This document shows positions 1 to 6,837 of a stretch of 8,906 nucleotides of DNA, piece by piece. Origin of the DNA: DAOUKH01 sp034420775 (GTDB lineage Bacteria > Chloroflexota > Dehalococcoidia > SHYB01); contig DAOUKZ010000137.1 in NCBI GenBank assembly GCA_034420775.1, forward strand, positions 1-8,906, read 5' to 3'. The notes beneath the pieces were generated by a model. It had not been told where the DNA came from and did not search any database. It worked only from the letters and a program-made list of their open reading frames with translations. Numbering within the stretch: position 1 is the stretch's first letter; each line of letters begins with the position of its first letter. The translations under genes were made by a program, and so were the position numbers.

Positions 1-403
<403 letters not shown>

Positions 404-419
404 CGACGCCCCTCTCCTT

Positions 420-467
420 CGGGCCCGCCCTGGGACGTCACCCCCTCCAGGGCGGGCCCGTTTTCTT
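420..467 (+). terminator. Rho-independent terminator of ftsZ
   Basis: A perfect 14-bp inverted repeat (CGGGCCCGCCCTGG at 420-433 with its complement at 447-460) encloses a 13-nt loop. It is followed directly by TTTTCTT. This is a canonical intrinsic terminator 17 nt after the ftsZ stop. It should separate ftsZ from the nrdR-nrdJ unit. Confidence 0.9.
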
Positions 468-484
468 CCTCATTGGGGCAGTTG

Positions 485-628
485 ATGAGTGTGCATGAGG
501 CGTGCGTTTCGTGTGGGAAAGGTCGAAGAATTGTGCGCGGTTTGCCGGGAATGTGCGTGGCTTGTCGACAAGGCTATCTGGTAGTAAAGGCCACGCTGAG
601 GTACAATGGATTGTGGGAAAGGGCTTGA
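485..628 (+). CDS. Possible 47-residue double-CxxC (zinc-ribbon-like) microprotein
   Basis: I do not recognise this gene. An ATG at 485 opens 47 codons ending in TGA at 626-628. The peptide has two CxxC pairs, C7-V-S-C10 followed by GKGRR, and C24-V-A-C27 followed by RQGY, spaced as in small zinc ribbons. The rest is basic and ends with a hydrophobic/aromatic stretch (YLVV, RYNGLW). A weak SD-like GGGG sits at 475-478, 6 nt before the ATG. Against it: the start is only 18 nt after the ftsZ terminator, I see no promoter in front, and about 22 of 47 codons end in A or T, whereas the neighbouring genes use mostly G/C there. A G/T-rich strand also produces Cys, Val and Gly codons by chance. Its stop overlaps the -35 of the nrdR promoter. 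It could be a real small metal-binding protein, a remnant, or a chance ORF. Confidence 0.42.
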   Translation: MSVHEACVSCGKGRRIVRGLPGMCVACRQGYLVVKATLRYNGLWERA

Positions 629-653
629 CATCCGCCCTCGTCGTGAGTACCCT
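625..653 (+). promoter_or_regulatory. Sigma-70-type promoter for nrdR(-nrdJ)
   Basis: A consensus -35 TTGACA (625-630) is followed by an optimal 17-nt spacer and a -10 TACCCT (648-653, TAnnnT). Transcription would start near 660, giving a leader of about 130 nt before nrdR. This is the best promoter in the left half of the window. A second -10-like hexamer TACAAT (602-607) has no convincing -35. Confidence 0.7.
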
Positions 654-659
654 CTTACG

Positions 660-788
660 ACCTTTTCGGTGAAACATTCCTGAGTGGCTATTCCCGAAAC
701 GTGTTTCACTGAAGGGAACCGCCGAATCGGATCGTAGGGTGGCAGTCTTGCCGGCGGCGAGGTAGCGAGATCAGCGGAGTGTTACAAC
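660..788 (+). promoter_or_regulatory. Structured 5' leader of nrdR with inverted repeats
   Basis: The predicted untranslated leader holds an 8-bp perfect inverted repeat, GTGAAACA (669-676) with TGTTTCAC (702-709), around a 25-nt spacer. It also holds a second 6-bp pairing, CCGCCG (719-724) with CGGCGG (752-757). Within the first repeat lies a compact operator-like dyad, GAAAC-GT-GTTTC (696-707). The SD GGAG (776-779) is downstream of both. The region could be a cis-acting RNA, a protein operator, or both. I found no cobalamin-riboswitch B12 box and no U-tract after either helix. No tandem 16-bp NrdR box of the usual ACAC-AT-rich-GTGT type is visible. Confidence 0.45.
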
Positions 789-1418
789 GTGAGGTGCCCG
801 TATTGCGCCCACGAGGACAGCAAGGTCACCGACTCGCGGGCGGCCGAGAGCGGCATACGGCGGCGGCGGGAGTGCCTGCGGTGCAACCGGCGGTTCACGA
901 CCTACGAGCGCGTCCAGTCGGCGGCGGTGCAGGTCGTGAAGCGCGACGAACGCCGCGAGGAGTTCAACCGCGAGAAGTTGGCCGCGAGCATCCGCAAGGC
1001 CAGCGGCAAGCGGCCGTTGCCGGTGAACGCGATCGACAAGCTGACCGCCGATGTGGAGGCCGAGGTTCAGCATCTCGGCCGGGCCGAGATCTCATCGTCG
1101 CTGATCGGCGAGATGGTGATGGACCGGCTGAAGGCCCTCGACCGGGTGGCCTACATCCGCTTCGCCTCGGTGTACCGGGACTTCGCCGATATCGACAACT
1201 TCCGCGACGAGATCGAATCGCTCATGGCGGCCCGGGAGAGCCGGTCGACCTCCGCGCAACTTCCCCTGTTGCCGGGCGAAAAGCCGATGCCGCGCGCGGC
1301 GCGGCGGCGGCCGCGGCGGCCCCGAGGCGCGCGGATGCTCGCGGCAGGCGAGGCGCTGCCGGACGAGGACTCCGATGCCGTGCCGTCCGGCGGCCCAGAG
1401 GCCGCGGAGGACGGGTGA
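789..1418 (+). CDS. nrdR: Transcriptional repressor NrdR
   Basis: NrdR represses ribonucleotide reductase genes by binding tandem NrdR boxes, with its state set by ATP/dATP. The start is GTG at 789, preceded by GGAG at 776-779, and gives the family's typical opening MRCPYC. The zinc ribbon uses C3, C6, C29 and C32, with the basic stretch IRRRRECLRC typical of the family. The ATP-cone domain spans about residues 46-136, with VVKRDERREEFNREKL (49-64) and YIRFASVYRDF (122-132). The usual KRDG turn reads KRDE here, so a glycine commonly seen is replaced. The family is normally about 150 residues. This protein has 209, because after about residue 150 it adds a roughly 55-residue Arg/Pro/Ala-rich then acidic tail, probably disordered. 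It lies 143 nt upstream of nrdJ, its expected target, and downstream of a sigma-70 promoter with a structured leader. The identification is very secure; the role of the tail is unknown. Confidence 0.97.
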   Translation: MRCPYCAHEDSKVTDSRAAESGIRRRRECLRCNRRFTTYERVQSAAVQVVKRDERREEFNREKLAASIRKASGKRPLPVNAIDKLTADVEAEVQHLGRAEISSSLIGEMVMDRLKALDRVAYIRFASVYRDFADIDNFRDEIESLMAARESRSTSAQLPLLPGEKPMPRAARRRPRRPRGARMLAAGEALPDEDSDAVPSGGPEAAEDG

Positions 1419-1523
1419 GCGGCCCGGCCTCCCTTTCCTAAGCCGCAGCCCGCAGCCCCTATGTGACAAGGCTCTCTTGCGAGTATTGGCCGTAAGAACA
1501 GAATCAGAAGCAATGAAGATGGA

Positions 1524-1542
1524 GCTCCGGACCACTCGGAGC
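1524..1542 (+). promoter_or_regulatory. Small stem-loop in the nrdR-nrdJ gap, upstream of the nrdJ SD
   Basis: GCTCCG (1524-1529) and CGGAGC (1537-1542) form a perfect 6-bp stem with a 7-nt loop, ending 8 nt before the nrdJ SD GGAG (1551-1554). It lies between two copies of GATGGAG (1518-1524 and 1548-1554). It has no U-tract, so it is not a terminator. A role in nrdJ translation or mRNA processing is conjecture. I saw no convincing promoter or NrdR box in the 143-nt gap. Confidence 0.25.
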
Positions 1543-1561
1543 ACACGGATGGAGAAAAGAG

Positions 1562-4099
1562 ATGTCTTCTAGTCCAGCCGGTGATCCCATTGAGGACGTA
1601 CTGCGTGCGGCGACGTCGGGCTTGAACGGCTACGCCCACGACGACGTACTCCAAGAACATCCCCCGCTGCGGGGGGAGGCGCTTCACGCGCCTATTGTCG
1701 AGGTCGAGTCCGAGATTCCCGGCCTTGAGATCACCGCCAACTCCATGGAGGTGCTCCGTCGGCGCTACCTAGCGAAGGACCGGAAGGGCGAGATTGTCGA
1801 GACGCCCGACGAGATGTTCCGGCGCGTGGCGCGGAACCTCGCCGAGGGGGACCGTGTAGAGGAACCCGGTCACGACATCGAGCCCATCGAGGAGGAGTTC
1901 TACCAGATGCTGGCGCGTCTGGAGTTCCTTCCCAACTCGCCCACGCTGATGAACGCGGGCCGCGAGCTCCAGCAGTTGTCGGCCTGCTTCGTGCTGCCGG
2001 TCCCCGACAACATGGAGGGCATCTTCGAGTCGGCGACGCACACCGCGCTCATCCATAAGAGCGGCGGCGGCACCGGATTCGGCTTCTCCCAGCTTCGCCC
2101 TGAGAACGACGTCGTCGGCTCCACCGGCGGCGTGGCCTCGGGCCCGGTCTCGTTCATCAAGATTTTCGACACCGCAACCGACGTGGTGAAGCAAGGCGGC
2201 ACGCGGCGGGGCGCCAACATGGGCATCCTCAACGTGGAGCACCCAGACATCCTGAAGTTCATCCACGTCAAGGACGACGACAGGTCGCTGCAGAACTTCA
2301 ATATCTCGGTCGCGCTTACCGAGCGGTTCATGGAGAAGGCGCGTTCCGGCGAAGAGTACGAGTTGTTCAATCCGCGCACCGGCCGCGTGGCCGGCTCCTT
2401 GAACGCAGCGGAAGTCTACGAGCAGTTGGTCAACAGCGCGTGGAAGACGGGCGATCCCGGCATCGTCTTCATCGACCGGATCAACGCCGACCACCCCACG
2501 CCGCACGAGGGCCTCATCGAGGCGACGAACCCATGCGGCGAGCAGCCCCTCATGGCCTACGAGTCCTGCAACCTCGGCTCGATCAACCTCGCCAAGATGG
2601 TCAAGGAAGCCGGGCCCGAGGACCCCGTCGAGGTCGACTGGGACCGCTTGGAGCGGACGGTCTTCACCTCGGTGCGTTTCCTCGACAACGTGGTCACGAT
2701 GAACCGCTATCCGGTCTCCAAGATCGAGGAGGTCACCAAGCGGACCCGCAAGATCGGGCTCGGCGTGATGGGCTGGGCCGACCTGCTGCTCATGCTCGGT
2801 GTGTCCTACGACTCGAATCAAGCGGTCGAGATTGCCGAGAACGTGATGGGCTTCATCCAGAAGAAGGCCGACGAGGCCTCCATCGCCTTGGCGGAAGAGC
2901 GGGGCGTCTTCCCGGCGTGGAAGGGGAGTGTCTACGAGCACAGCGGAGGCCCGCGCTTCAGGAACTCCACGCGCACGACCATCGCGCCCACCGGCACCAT
3001 CAGCATTATCGCCGGCTGCTCCAGCGGCTGTGAGCCCCTGTTCGCGCTCAGCTACGTGCGCACCGTCATGGACGGCACACGGCTCGTCGAGGTCAACCCG
3101 CATTTCGAGGCGGTGGCCCGGCGTGAAGGCTTCTACAGCAGCGAGCTGATGGAAGAGTTGGCGGCGCGCGGTTCGGTACGCGGCATGCCCGGTGTTCCCG
3201 AGTGGGTGCAGCGGGTCTTCGTCACGTCGCACGACATCTCGCCGGAATGGCACGTCAGGATGCAAGCTGCTTTCCAGCGGTACACCGACAACGCCGTCTC
3301 CAAGACGGTCAACTTCAGCCACGACGCCGGCGTCGAAGACGTGCGCATGGTCTACGACCTTGCCTACGACCTCGGCTGCAAGGGCGTGACAATCTACCGC
3401 GACGGCTCGAAGAGCATGCAGGTGCTCAGCACGGGGCAGACCGAAAAGGCGCGCAGCGGCGAGACGGCGGACGCGGCGCCGCAGGACTCGTCGGCGGTGC
3501 TGCAAGAGGCCGAGGAGATCGCTACCGGCCCTATTCCCCGCCGCCCCCGCGAGCGACCCCGCGCCATGGTCGGCAGGACCCACAAGGTGCGGACCGGCAA
3601 CGGCACGATGTACGTCACGGTGAACATTGACGAGACGGGCAAGCCGTTCGAAGTCTTCTCGCAGCTGGGCAAGGCCGGAACGACGGACGCCGCCCACCTG
3701 GAGGCGATCTCGCGGCTCATCTCGCTCTCGCTGCGCGCCGGCGTCGATATCGAATCGATCATCCATCATCTCAAGGGCATCACCAGTAATCCGATCTGGG
3801 ACGACGGGGTGCTAGTCGCCTCGCCGCCCGACGCGGTTGCCTTGGTTCTGGCGAAGTACCTGCCCGGCGAGAATGGTGAGCCGCCGGAGTTGTGGAACGA
3901 GCCCACAATGCAGGCTGCGCAGTTCGGCTTGTTCAATCCCGGCAAGACGGAAGAGCAGGCCGAGGCCGCACAGGGCGCCAAGCTCGAGGCCTGGAAGGAG
4001 CCGGAGTCGGCGGTCACTTGCCCCGACTGCTCCGGCGTACTGACTTATCAAGAGGGCTGCCTCATGTGCCACGCCTGTGGCTTCAACAAGTGTGGATAG
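1562..4099 (+). CDS. nrdJ: Adenosylcobalamin-dependent (class II) ribonucleotide reductase
   Basis: NrdJ reduces ribonucleotides to deoxyribonucleotides with a thiyl radical made from adenosylcobalamin, needs no oxygen or NrdB partner, and acts in the cytoplasm. The start at ATG 1562 has GGAG 7 nt upstream. The 845-residue length fits long NrdJ proteins. The finger-loop motif N323-P-C325-G-E327 carries the radical cysteine and its Asn/Glu partners. C142 (LSACFVLP) and C336 (ESCNLGSINLA, 11 residues after C325) are the expected active-site redox pair. PTGTI starts at residue 476. The middle has FLPNSPTLMNAGR and HKSGGGTGFGFS, typical of the family. A variable linker (about 620-670) precedes a TSCPD-type domain (about 672-768). 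The C-terminus is a cysteine-rich tail: C820xxC823, C833xxC836xxC839 and C844, likely a zinc-ribbon/redox tail that re-reduces the active site. Use of this class implies a B12 supply. It is probably co-transcribed with nrdR. Confidence 0.96.
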   Translation: MSSSPAGDPIEDVLRAATSGLNGYAHDDVLQEHPPLRGEALHAPIVEVESEIPGLEITANSMEVLRRRYLAKDRKGEIVETPDEMFRRVARNLAEGDRVEEPGHDIEPIEEEFYQMLARLEFLPNSPTLMNAGRELQQLSACFVLPVPDNMEGIFESATHTALIHKSGGGTGFGFSQLRPENDVVGSTGGVASGPVSFIKIFDTATDVVKQGGTRRGANMGILNVEHPDILKFIHVKDDDRSLQNFNISVALTERFMEKARSGEEYELFNPRTGRVAGSLNAAEVYEQLVNSAWKTGDPGIVFIDRINADHPTPHEGLIEATNPCGEQPLMAYESCNLGSINLAKMVKEAGPEDPVEVDWDRLERTVFTSVRFLDNVVTMNRYPVSKIEEVTKRTRKIGLGVMGWADLLLMLGVSYDSNQAVEIAENVMGFIQKKADEASIALAEERGVFPAWKGSVYEHSGGPRFRNSTRTTIAPTGTISIIAGCSSGCEPLFALSYVRTVMDGTRLVEVNPHFEAVARREGFYSSELMEELAARGSVRGMPGVPEWVQRVFVTSHDISPEWHVRMQAAFQRYTDNAVSKTVNFSHDAGVEDVRMVYDLAYDLGCKGVTIYRDGSKSMQVLSTGQTEKARSGETADAAPQDSSAVLQEAEEIATGPIPRRPRERPRAMVGRTHKVRTGNGTMYVTVNIDETGKPFEVFSQLGKAGTTDAAHLEAISRLISLSLRAGVDIESIIHHLKGITSNPIWDDGVLVASPPDAVALVLAKYLPGENGEPPELWNEPTMQAAQFGLFNPGKTEEQAEAAQGAKLEAWKEPESAVTCPDCSGVLTYQEGCLMCHACGFNKCG

Positions 4100-4157
4100 A
4101 TGGCGAGCGGCCGGGAATCCTGCCGCAAGGGAGCGATTATCGAACGATGAAGTAACA

Positions 4158-4189
4158 CCTTCGGTCCTGCCCTAGCCAAGGGCCGAAGG
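4158..4189 (+). repeat. Stem-loop 1 downstream of nrdJ
   Basis: CCTTCGGTCCT (4158-4168) pairs with AGGGCCGAAGG (4179-4189) over 11 bp with one G-U pair and a 10-nt loop. No T-tract follows, so it is not a standard intrinsic terminator on its own. It starts 58 nt after the nrdJ stop and is the first of three hairpins in a row. Confidence 0.5.
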
Positions 4190-4227
4190 CGACCTGCGCC
4201 CACCGCCTCCAGGGCGCTTTACATGAG

Positions 4228-4248
4228 CCCGTTCTCCTCCAGGACGGG
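4228..4248 (+). repeat. Stem-loop 2 downstream of nrdJ
   Basis: CCCGTTC (4228-4234) pairs with GGACGGG (4242-4248) over 7 bp with one G-U pair and a 7-nt loop (TCCTCCA). It is the weakest of the three tandem hairpins and has no T-tract. Confidence 0.35.
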
Positions 4249-4256
4249 TGTCCCAC

Positions 4257-4288
4257 CGGCGTCCTCTGCCCTCACCCAGAGGACGCCG
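4257..4288 (+). terminator. Stem-loop 3 downstream of nrdJ, possible terminator
   Basis: A perfect 12-bp stem, CGGCGTCCTCTG (4257-4268) with its complement (4277-4288), closes an 8-nt loop. It is followed by CCTCTT rather than a full T-run. It is the strongest hairpin between nrdJ and the next gene, and the best candidate for ending the nrdR-nrdJ transcript, though the missing T-tract leaves this uncertain. Confidence 0.5.
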
Positions 4289-4325
4289 CCTCTTAAGGCC
4301 TGACTGCCCAACGCTCCTACGACGC

Positions 4326-4381
4326 TTCGGCCCGTCCCGATTTTGAGTAGAATCACGGGGCCGCCGAACGGCGGGGGAGGG
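4326..4381 (+). promoter_or_regulatory. Weak promoter and strong SD for the LLM oxidoreductase gene
   Basis: TAGAAT (4348-4353) is a reasonable -10. The only candidate -35, TTCGGC (4326-4331), is poor with a 16-nt spacer. A 5-bp hairpin CCGCC-GAAC-GGCGG (4361-4374) would lie almost at the 5' end of the transcript. It directly abuts the strong SD GGGGGAGGG (4373-4381), 5 nt before the ATG, and could affect SD access. The promoter call is weak; the SD is clear. Confidence 0.35.
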
Positions 4382-4386
4382 TTCCC

Positions 4387-5307
4387 ATGCAGATCGGAGT
4401 CTCAGTTCCCGGTGTCACACTCATGCCGGACGCCGCCGAGTCGTGGGCCGCGGAGGCGGCCGCCGAAGACATGCTGCGCGTGGCGCGGAAGGCCGACGAG
4501 CTCGGCTTCGACTTTCTCGGCGTCCCCGAGCACGCGATCATGCTGGAAAGAATGGTCCCCGTGATGGGGCCGCGCTGGCCGCATCCGCTGGTGACCCTAG
4601 GGGTCTTTGCCGGAGCGACGCGGCGCATCCGCTTGGTCAACACCGTGATCGTGCTCGGCTACCACCACCCCGTCGAGCTCGCGAAGATGATCTCGACGCT
4701 GGACTGGCTTTCCGGCGGCCGGGCCATCGTCGGGCTGGGAGTCGGCTACCTGCGCCGCGAGTTCGCCATCATGGGCGGGGATCACACTAACCGCGGCGAG
4801 ATCGCCAACGAAATGATCGAGGCGATGATCGAGCTCTGGTCCAGCGACGAGCCTTCCTACCACGGCAAGCACTACGAATTCGAACGCATCGCATTCGAGC
4901 CCAGGCCGGTGCAGAAGCCCTATCCGCCGATCTGGATCGGCGGGCATTCGGTGCCGTCGATGCGCCGCACCGCCGCCTACGGCGACGGCTGGCAGCCGTG
5001 GCAGATCACCCGTGATCAGCTTCCCGAGAAGCTGGAATACATACGCGAACGGCGGCAAAGCGATGGCGGACGTCCGTTCGATGTCATCATGCCGCTTTTC
5101 GAGGCCAAGATGGACATGCGGCACACCGTCCTTGAGCCCCCGAAGCTGACCACGGACAAGGACCAGATCCTTGCCGAGATCGATGCACTCAAACAGGCCG
5201 GCGCTACGGGTACAACGTTCGCCACGCCGCCGACCAGCAGCGTCGATGAGTACGTTGAACGCTTGGAAGCCTTCGCCTCGGATATCTTTCCGGCGATTGG
5301 GAAGTAG
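4387..5307 (+). CDS. LLM-class flavin/F420-dependent oxidoreductase
   Basis: This is a 306-residue TIM-barrel protein of the bacterial luciferase-like superfamily, in which enzymes use reduced FMN or coenzyme F420 to oxidise or reduce small organic substrates in the cytoplasm. The superfamily shows in the N-terminal strand MQIGVSVPG, the segment KADELGFDFLGVPEH (35-49), the conserved turn LSGGRAIVGLGVGYLRREF (108-126), and PPIWIGG (180-186) followed by AAYGDGWQPW. The overall pattern resembles the TIGR03619-type F420 oxidoreductases, so F420 is the more likely cofactor. The sequence alone does not settle F420 against FMN, and the substrate cannot be named. The ATG at 4387 has a strong SD (GGGGGAGGG). 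The gene looks monocistronic: stem-loops precede it, and the next gene is convergent with a 30-nt gap and no obvious terminator between them. Many paralogues of this superfamily occur in SAR202-type Chloroflexota and in mycobacteria, which fits the taxonomic guess. Confidence 0.88.
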   Translation: MQIGVSVPGVTLMPDAAESWAAEAAAEDMLRVARKADELGFDFLGVPEHAIMLERMVPVMGPRWPHPLVTLGVFAGATRRIRLVNTVIVLGYHHPVELAKMISTLDWLSGGRAIVGLGVGYLRREFAIMGGDHTNRGEIANEMIEAMIELWSSDEPSYHGKHYEFERIAFEPRPVQKPYPPIWIGGHSVPSMRRTAAYGDGWQPWQITRDQLPEKLEYIRERRQSDGGRPFDVIMPLFEAKMDMRHTVLEPPKLTTDKDQILAEIDALKQAGATGTTFATPPTSSVDEYVERLEAFASDIFPAIGK

Positions 5308-5337
5308 CCAGGGAAAGGGAAGGCAGGCGCCCTTGCG

Positions 5338-6705
5338 CTAGTGTTCGGCGTCGTGGGGCGCGGCCGGCGCTTCCGCCTCTCCCTCCGATGTATCGTCCCC
5401 ATCGCCCGGCCCGGGATTGCGCAGGCCCGACCCGCCACTGGTGAAGAGTGGCTTGAGGGCGATAGGCGCGATGATCGTGGTCACGATGGTCATCATGATC
5501 GCGATGTCGAAGAGTTCCTGCTGGATGATGCCGTTGGAAAGGCCGATGCCGGCCACGATGAGGGCGACCTCGCCGCGCGGCAGCATCCCGAAGCCGATCC
5601 TCGACGCCCCCCGCATATTGAACCCGACCCCTAGGGCGGGCACGCCGGACCCGAAGACCTTACCGATGATCGCCAGCACGGTGATCACCGCGCCCACGCC
5701 GATAGCCCCCGCCAGTGAGGTAACGTCGACGAGCATCCCCATCGTGCAGAAGAAGATCGGCACGATGGCGTTGGCGAGGGTGCCCATCTTCTCCTCGACG
5801 GCATGGCGGAGGCGGCTTTCGGAGAGCGCCAGCCCGATGGCATAAGCCCCAATGATCATGGCAAGGCCGAAGGTCTCCGCGAGACCTGAGGCGAGAAGCG
5901 CCAGGAATAGAGCGAGTCCGATGGCCGCGCCGTTCGTGCGGAACGAGAGGATGGTCTTCGAAATAAGGCGCTGGCCCAGGAATCCGACTGCCAGCAGGGC
6001 GGCGAGGAAGATGACCGCCTTCGCCCCGATCCAAGCGATCTCGCCCACGCTGACCGAACCGCTCGCGTGGATGCCGATGACCACGGTGAGCACCAGGATG
6101 CCAAGGATGTCGTCGAGGACCGCCGCCGCCAGCACGGTGACGCCCTCCGGGCTGTCAAGCTTGCGCTGCTCTTCCAGAACGCGCGCCGTGATGCCGACCG
6201 AGGTGGCCACCATTACCGCGCCCATGAACAGGGCCTCGGGGTCGCCGAAGCTGATGTCGTCCTCGAAGAAGGCGATGGCGCCCGCCCCGAAGGCGAAGGG
6301 CAAAATCACGCCGCCCGCGGCCACCGGAATGCTCGGCCCGGCATAGCGGAAGAACAGCTTCGAGTTCGTTTCCAAGCCGGCCAGGAACAACAGCACGATG
6401 GCGGCGACCTGGCCGATGGACCAGAGCTCGATGGATACGGGCAGCGTCGGGCCCCCCTCCAGGCCGTAACCCAGCGGTAGCGGGAACAGCGGCCCGAAGT
6501 CGGCGGGGAGCGCGAATTGACCGAGTGCGAAGGGGCCGATCGCGACGCCGGCAAGCAGCTCGCCGATCACGGAGGGAACCCTCAGATAGCGGTCGCAGAT
6601 TTCGCCGAAGACCTTGGCGGCGAGCAGAATCGCGGCAAGCTGGAAGGCCAGCCGCATGAGCGTCTCGACGACATCCGATTCGGCGGGGAAGATCGTGAGG
6701 GGCAC
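5338..6705 (-). CDS. CPA2-family cation:proton antiporter
   Basis: This is a 455-residue inner-membrane antiporter of the Kef/NapA type, exchanging Na+ or K+ for H+. About 12-13 hydrophobic segments fill residues 15-420. Diagnostic motifs are VPSVIGELLAGVAIGP (43-58), LLFLAGLET (105-113), ATSVGITARVL (167-177), the ion-binding pair D198-D199 in AAAVLDDILGILVL, PIFFCTMGM (316-324) and MLPRGEVALI (374-383) with R377. The Asp-Asp pair is the arrangement seen in electrogenic Na+/H+ exchangers of the NapA kind, whereas KefC-type proteins have Gln-Asp, so Na+/H+ exchange is more likely. No RCK/TrkA-N domain follows; the C-terminus is a short acidic Gly/Pro-rich tail. The start is GTG at 6705, the first possible one because TAG lies in frame two codons upstream, and it lacks a good SD. 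ATG at residue 17 (METLMRLAF region) is an alternative. An extended -10 promoter lies about 77 nt upstream. Confidence 0.92.
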   Translation of the reverse strand: MPLTIFPAESDVVETLMRLAFQLAAILLAAKVFGEICDRYLRVPSVIGELLAGVAIGPFALGQFALPADFGPLFPLPLGYGLEGGPTLPVSIELWSIGQVAAIVLLFLAGLETNSKLFFRYAGPSIPVAAGGVILPFAFGAGAIAFFEDDISFGDPEALFMGAVMVATSVGITARVLEEQRKLDSPEGVTVLAAAVLDDILGILVLTVVIGIHASGSVSVGEIAWIGAKAVIFLAALLAVGFLGQRLISKTILSFRTNGAAIGLALFLALLASGLAETFGLAMIIGAYAIGLALSESRLRHAVEEKMGTLANAIVPIFFCTMGMLVDVTSLAGAIGVGAVITVLAIIGKVFGSGVPALGVGFNMRGASRIGFGMLPRGEVALIVAGIGLSNGIIQQELFDIAIMMTIVTTIIAPIALKPLFTSGGSGLRNPGPGDGDDTSEGEAEAPAAPHDAEH

Positions 6706-6781
6706 GGTCTAGAGAAGGCGCGTGAACATGAGGTGCATGCGAACAGTGGGGTGAGGCGTCCCGGCGAGCCTCGCGCTGCCG

Positions 6782-6790
6782 ATTATAGCA
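6782..6790 (-). promoter_or_regulatory. Extended -10 promoter of the antiporter gene
   Basis: On the minus strand the sequence reads TGC-TATAAT (6790 to 6782), a perfect -10 with the TGn extension. No -35 is recognisable, which is usual for extended -10 promoters. Transcription would start near 6775, leaving a leader of about 70 nt. That leader holds a nine-codon reading frame (6738-6709) ending 3 nt before the GTG start. Confidence 0.6.
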
Positions 6791-6822
6791 CTAGCCGCCC
6801 CGCTCTCCCCCGTGCATCTCCA

Positions 6823-6828
6823 TATAAT
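6823..6828 (+). promoter_or_regulatory. -10 element giving a probably leaderless phosphatase mRNA
   Basis: A perfect TATAAT (6823-6828) ends 9 nt before the ATG at 6838, so the transcript should begin at or within a few bases of the start codon. The 9 nt between (GTTCCTGGC) carry no Shine-Dalgarno sequence. No clear -35 is visible 16-18 nt upstream. It forms a back-to-back pair with the minus-strand TATAAT at 6782-6787. Confidence 0.6.
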
Positions 6829-6837
6829 GTTCCTGGC

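Noticed and set aside
696..707. LexA/SOS box (GAAACGTGTTTC)
   Set aside because: The actinobacterial-type box is GAAC-4 nt-GTTC. This dyad differs at two of the key positions, so it is kept only as an unassigned operator-like repeat.
438..709. 79-codon minus-strand frames in the ftsZ-nrdR gap
   Set aside because: They read through the ftsZ terminator or lack recognisable motifs and an SD. The plus-strand double-CxxC frame explains the region better.
711..770. Cobalamin riboswitch in the nrdR leader (GAAGGGAACC and GGTGGCAGTC looked suggestive)
   Set aside because: The conserved B12 box and the CCCGCAACTG core are missing. Repression by B12 would also make little sense for a B12-requiring enzyme.
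1375..1572. 65-codon frame across the nrdR-nrdJ junction
   Set aside because: It overlaps both real genes in another frame and has no recognisable content. Its last ATGs only coincide with the purine-rich nrdJ SD region.
1769..3769. 666-codon open frame antisense to nrdJ
   Set aside because: It lies entirely opposite a well-conserved nrdJ, has no recognisable domain, and is the expected by-product of high-GC codon use on the coding strand.
5326..5339. Bidirectional terminator between the convergent genes
   Set aside because: Only a 4-bp GCGC-CCTT-GCGC hairpin is present, without a T-tract; too weak to call.
5338..6480. Several plus-strand open frames opposite the antiporter gene
   Set aside because: Their translations are low-complexity and unrecognisable, while the minus-strand frame has clear CPA2 motifs and membrane segments.
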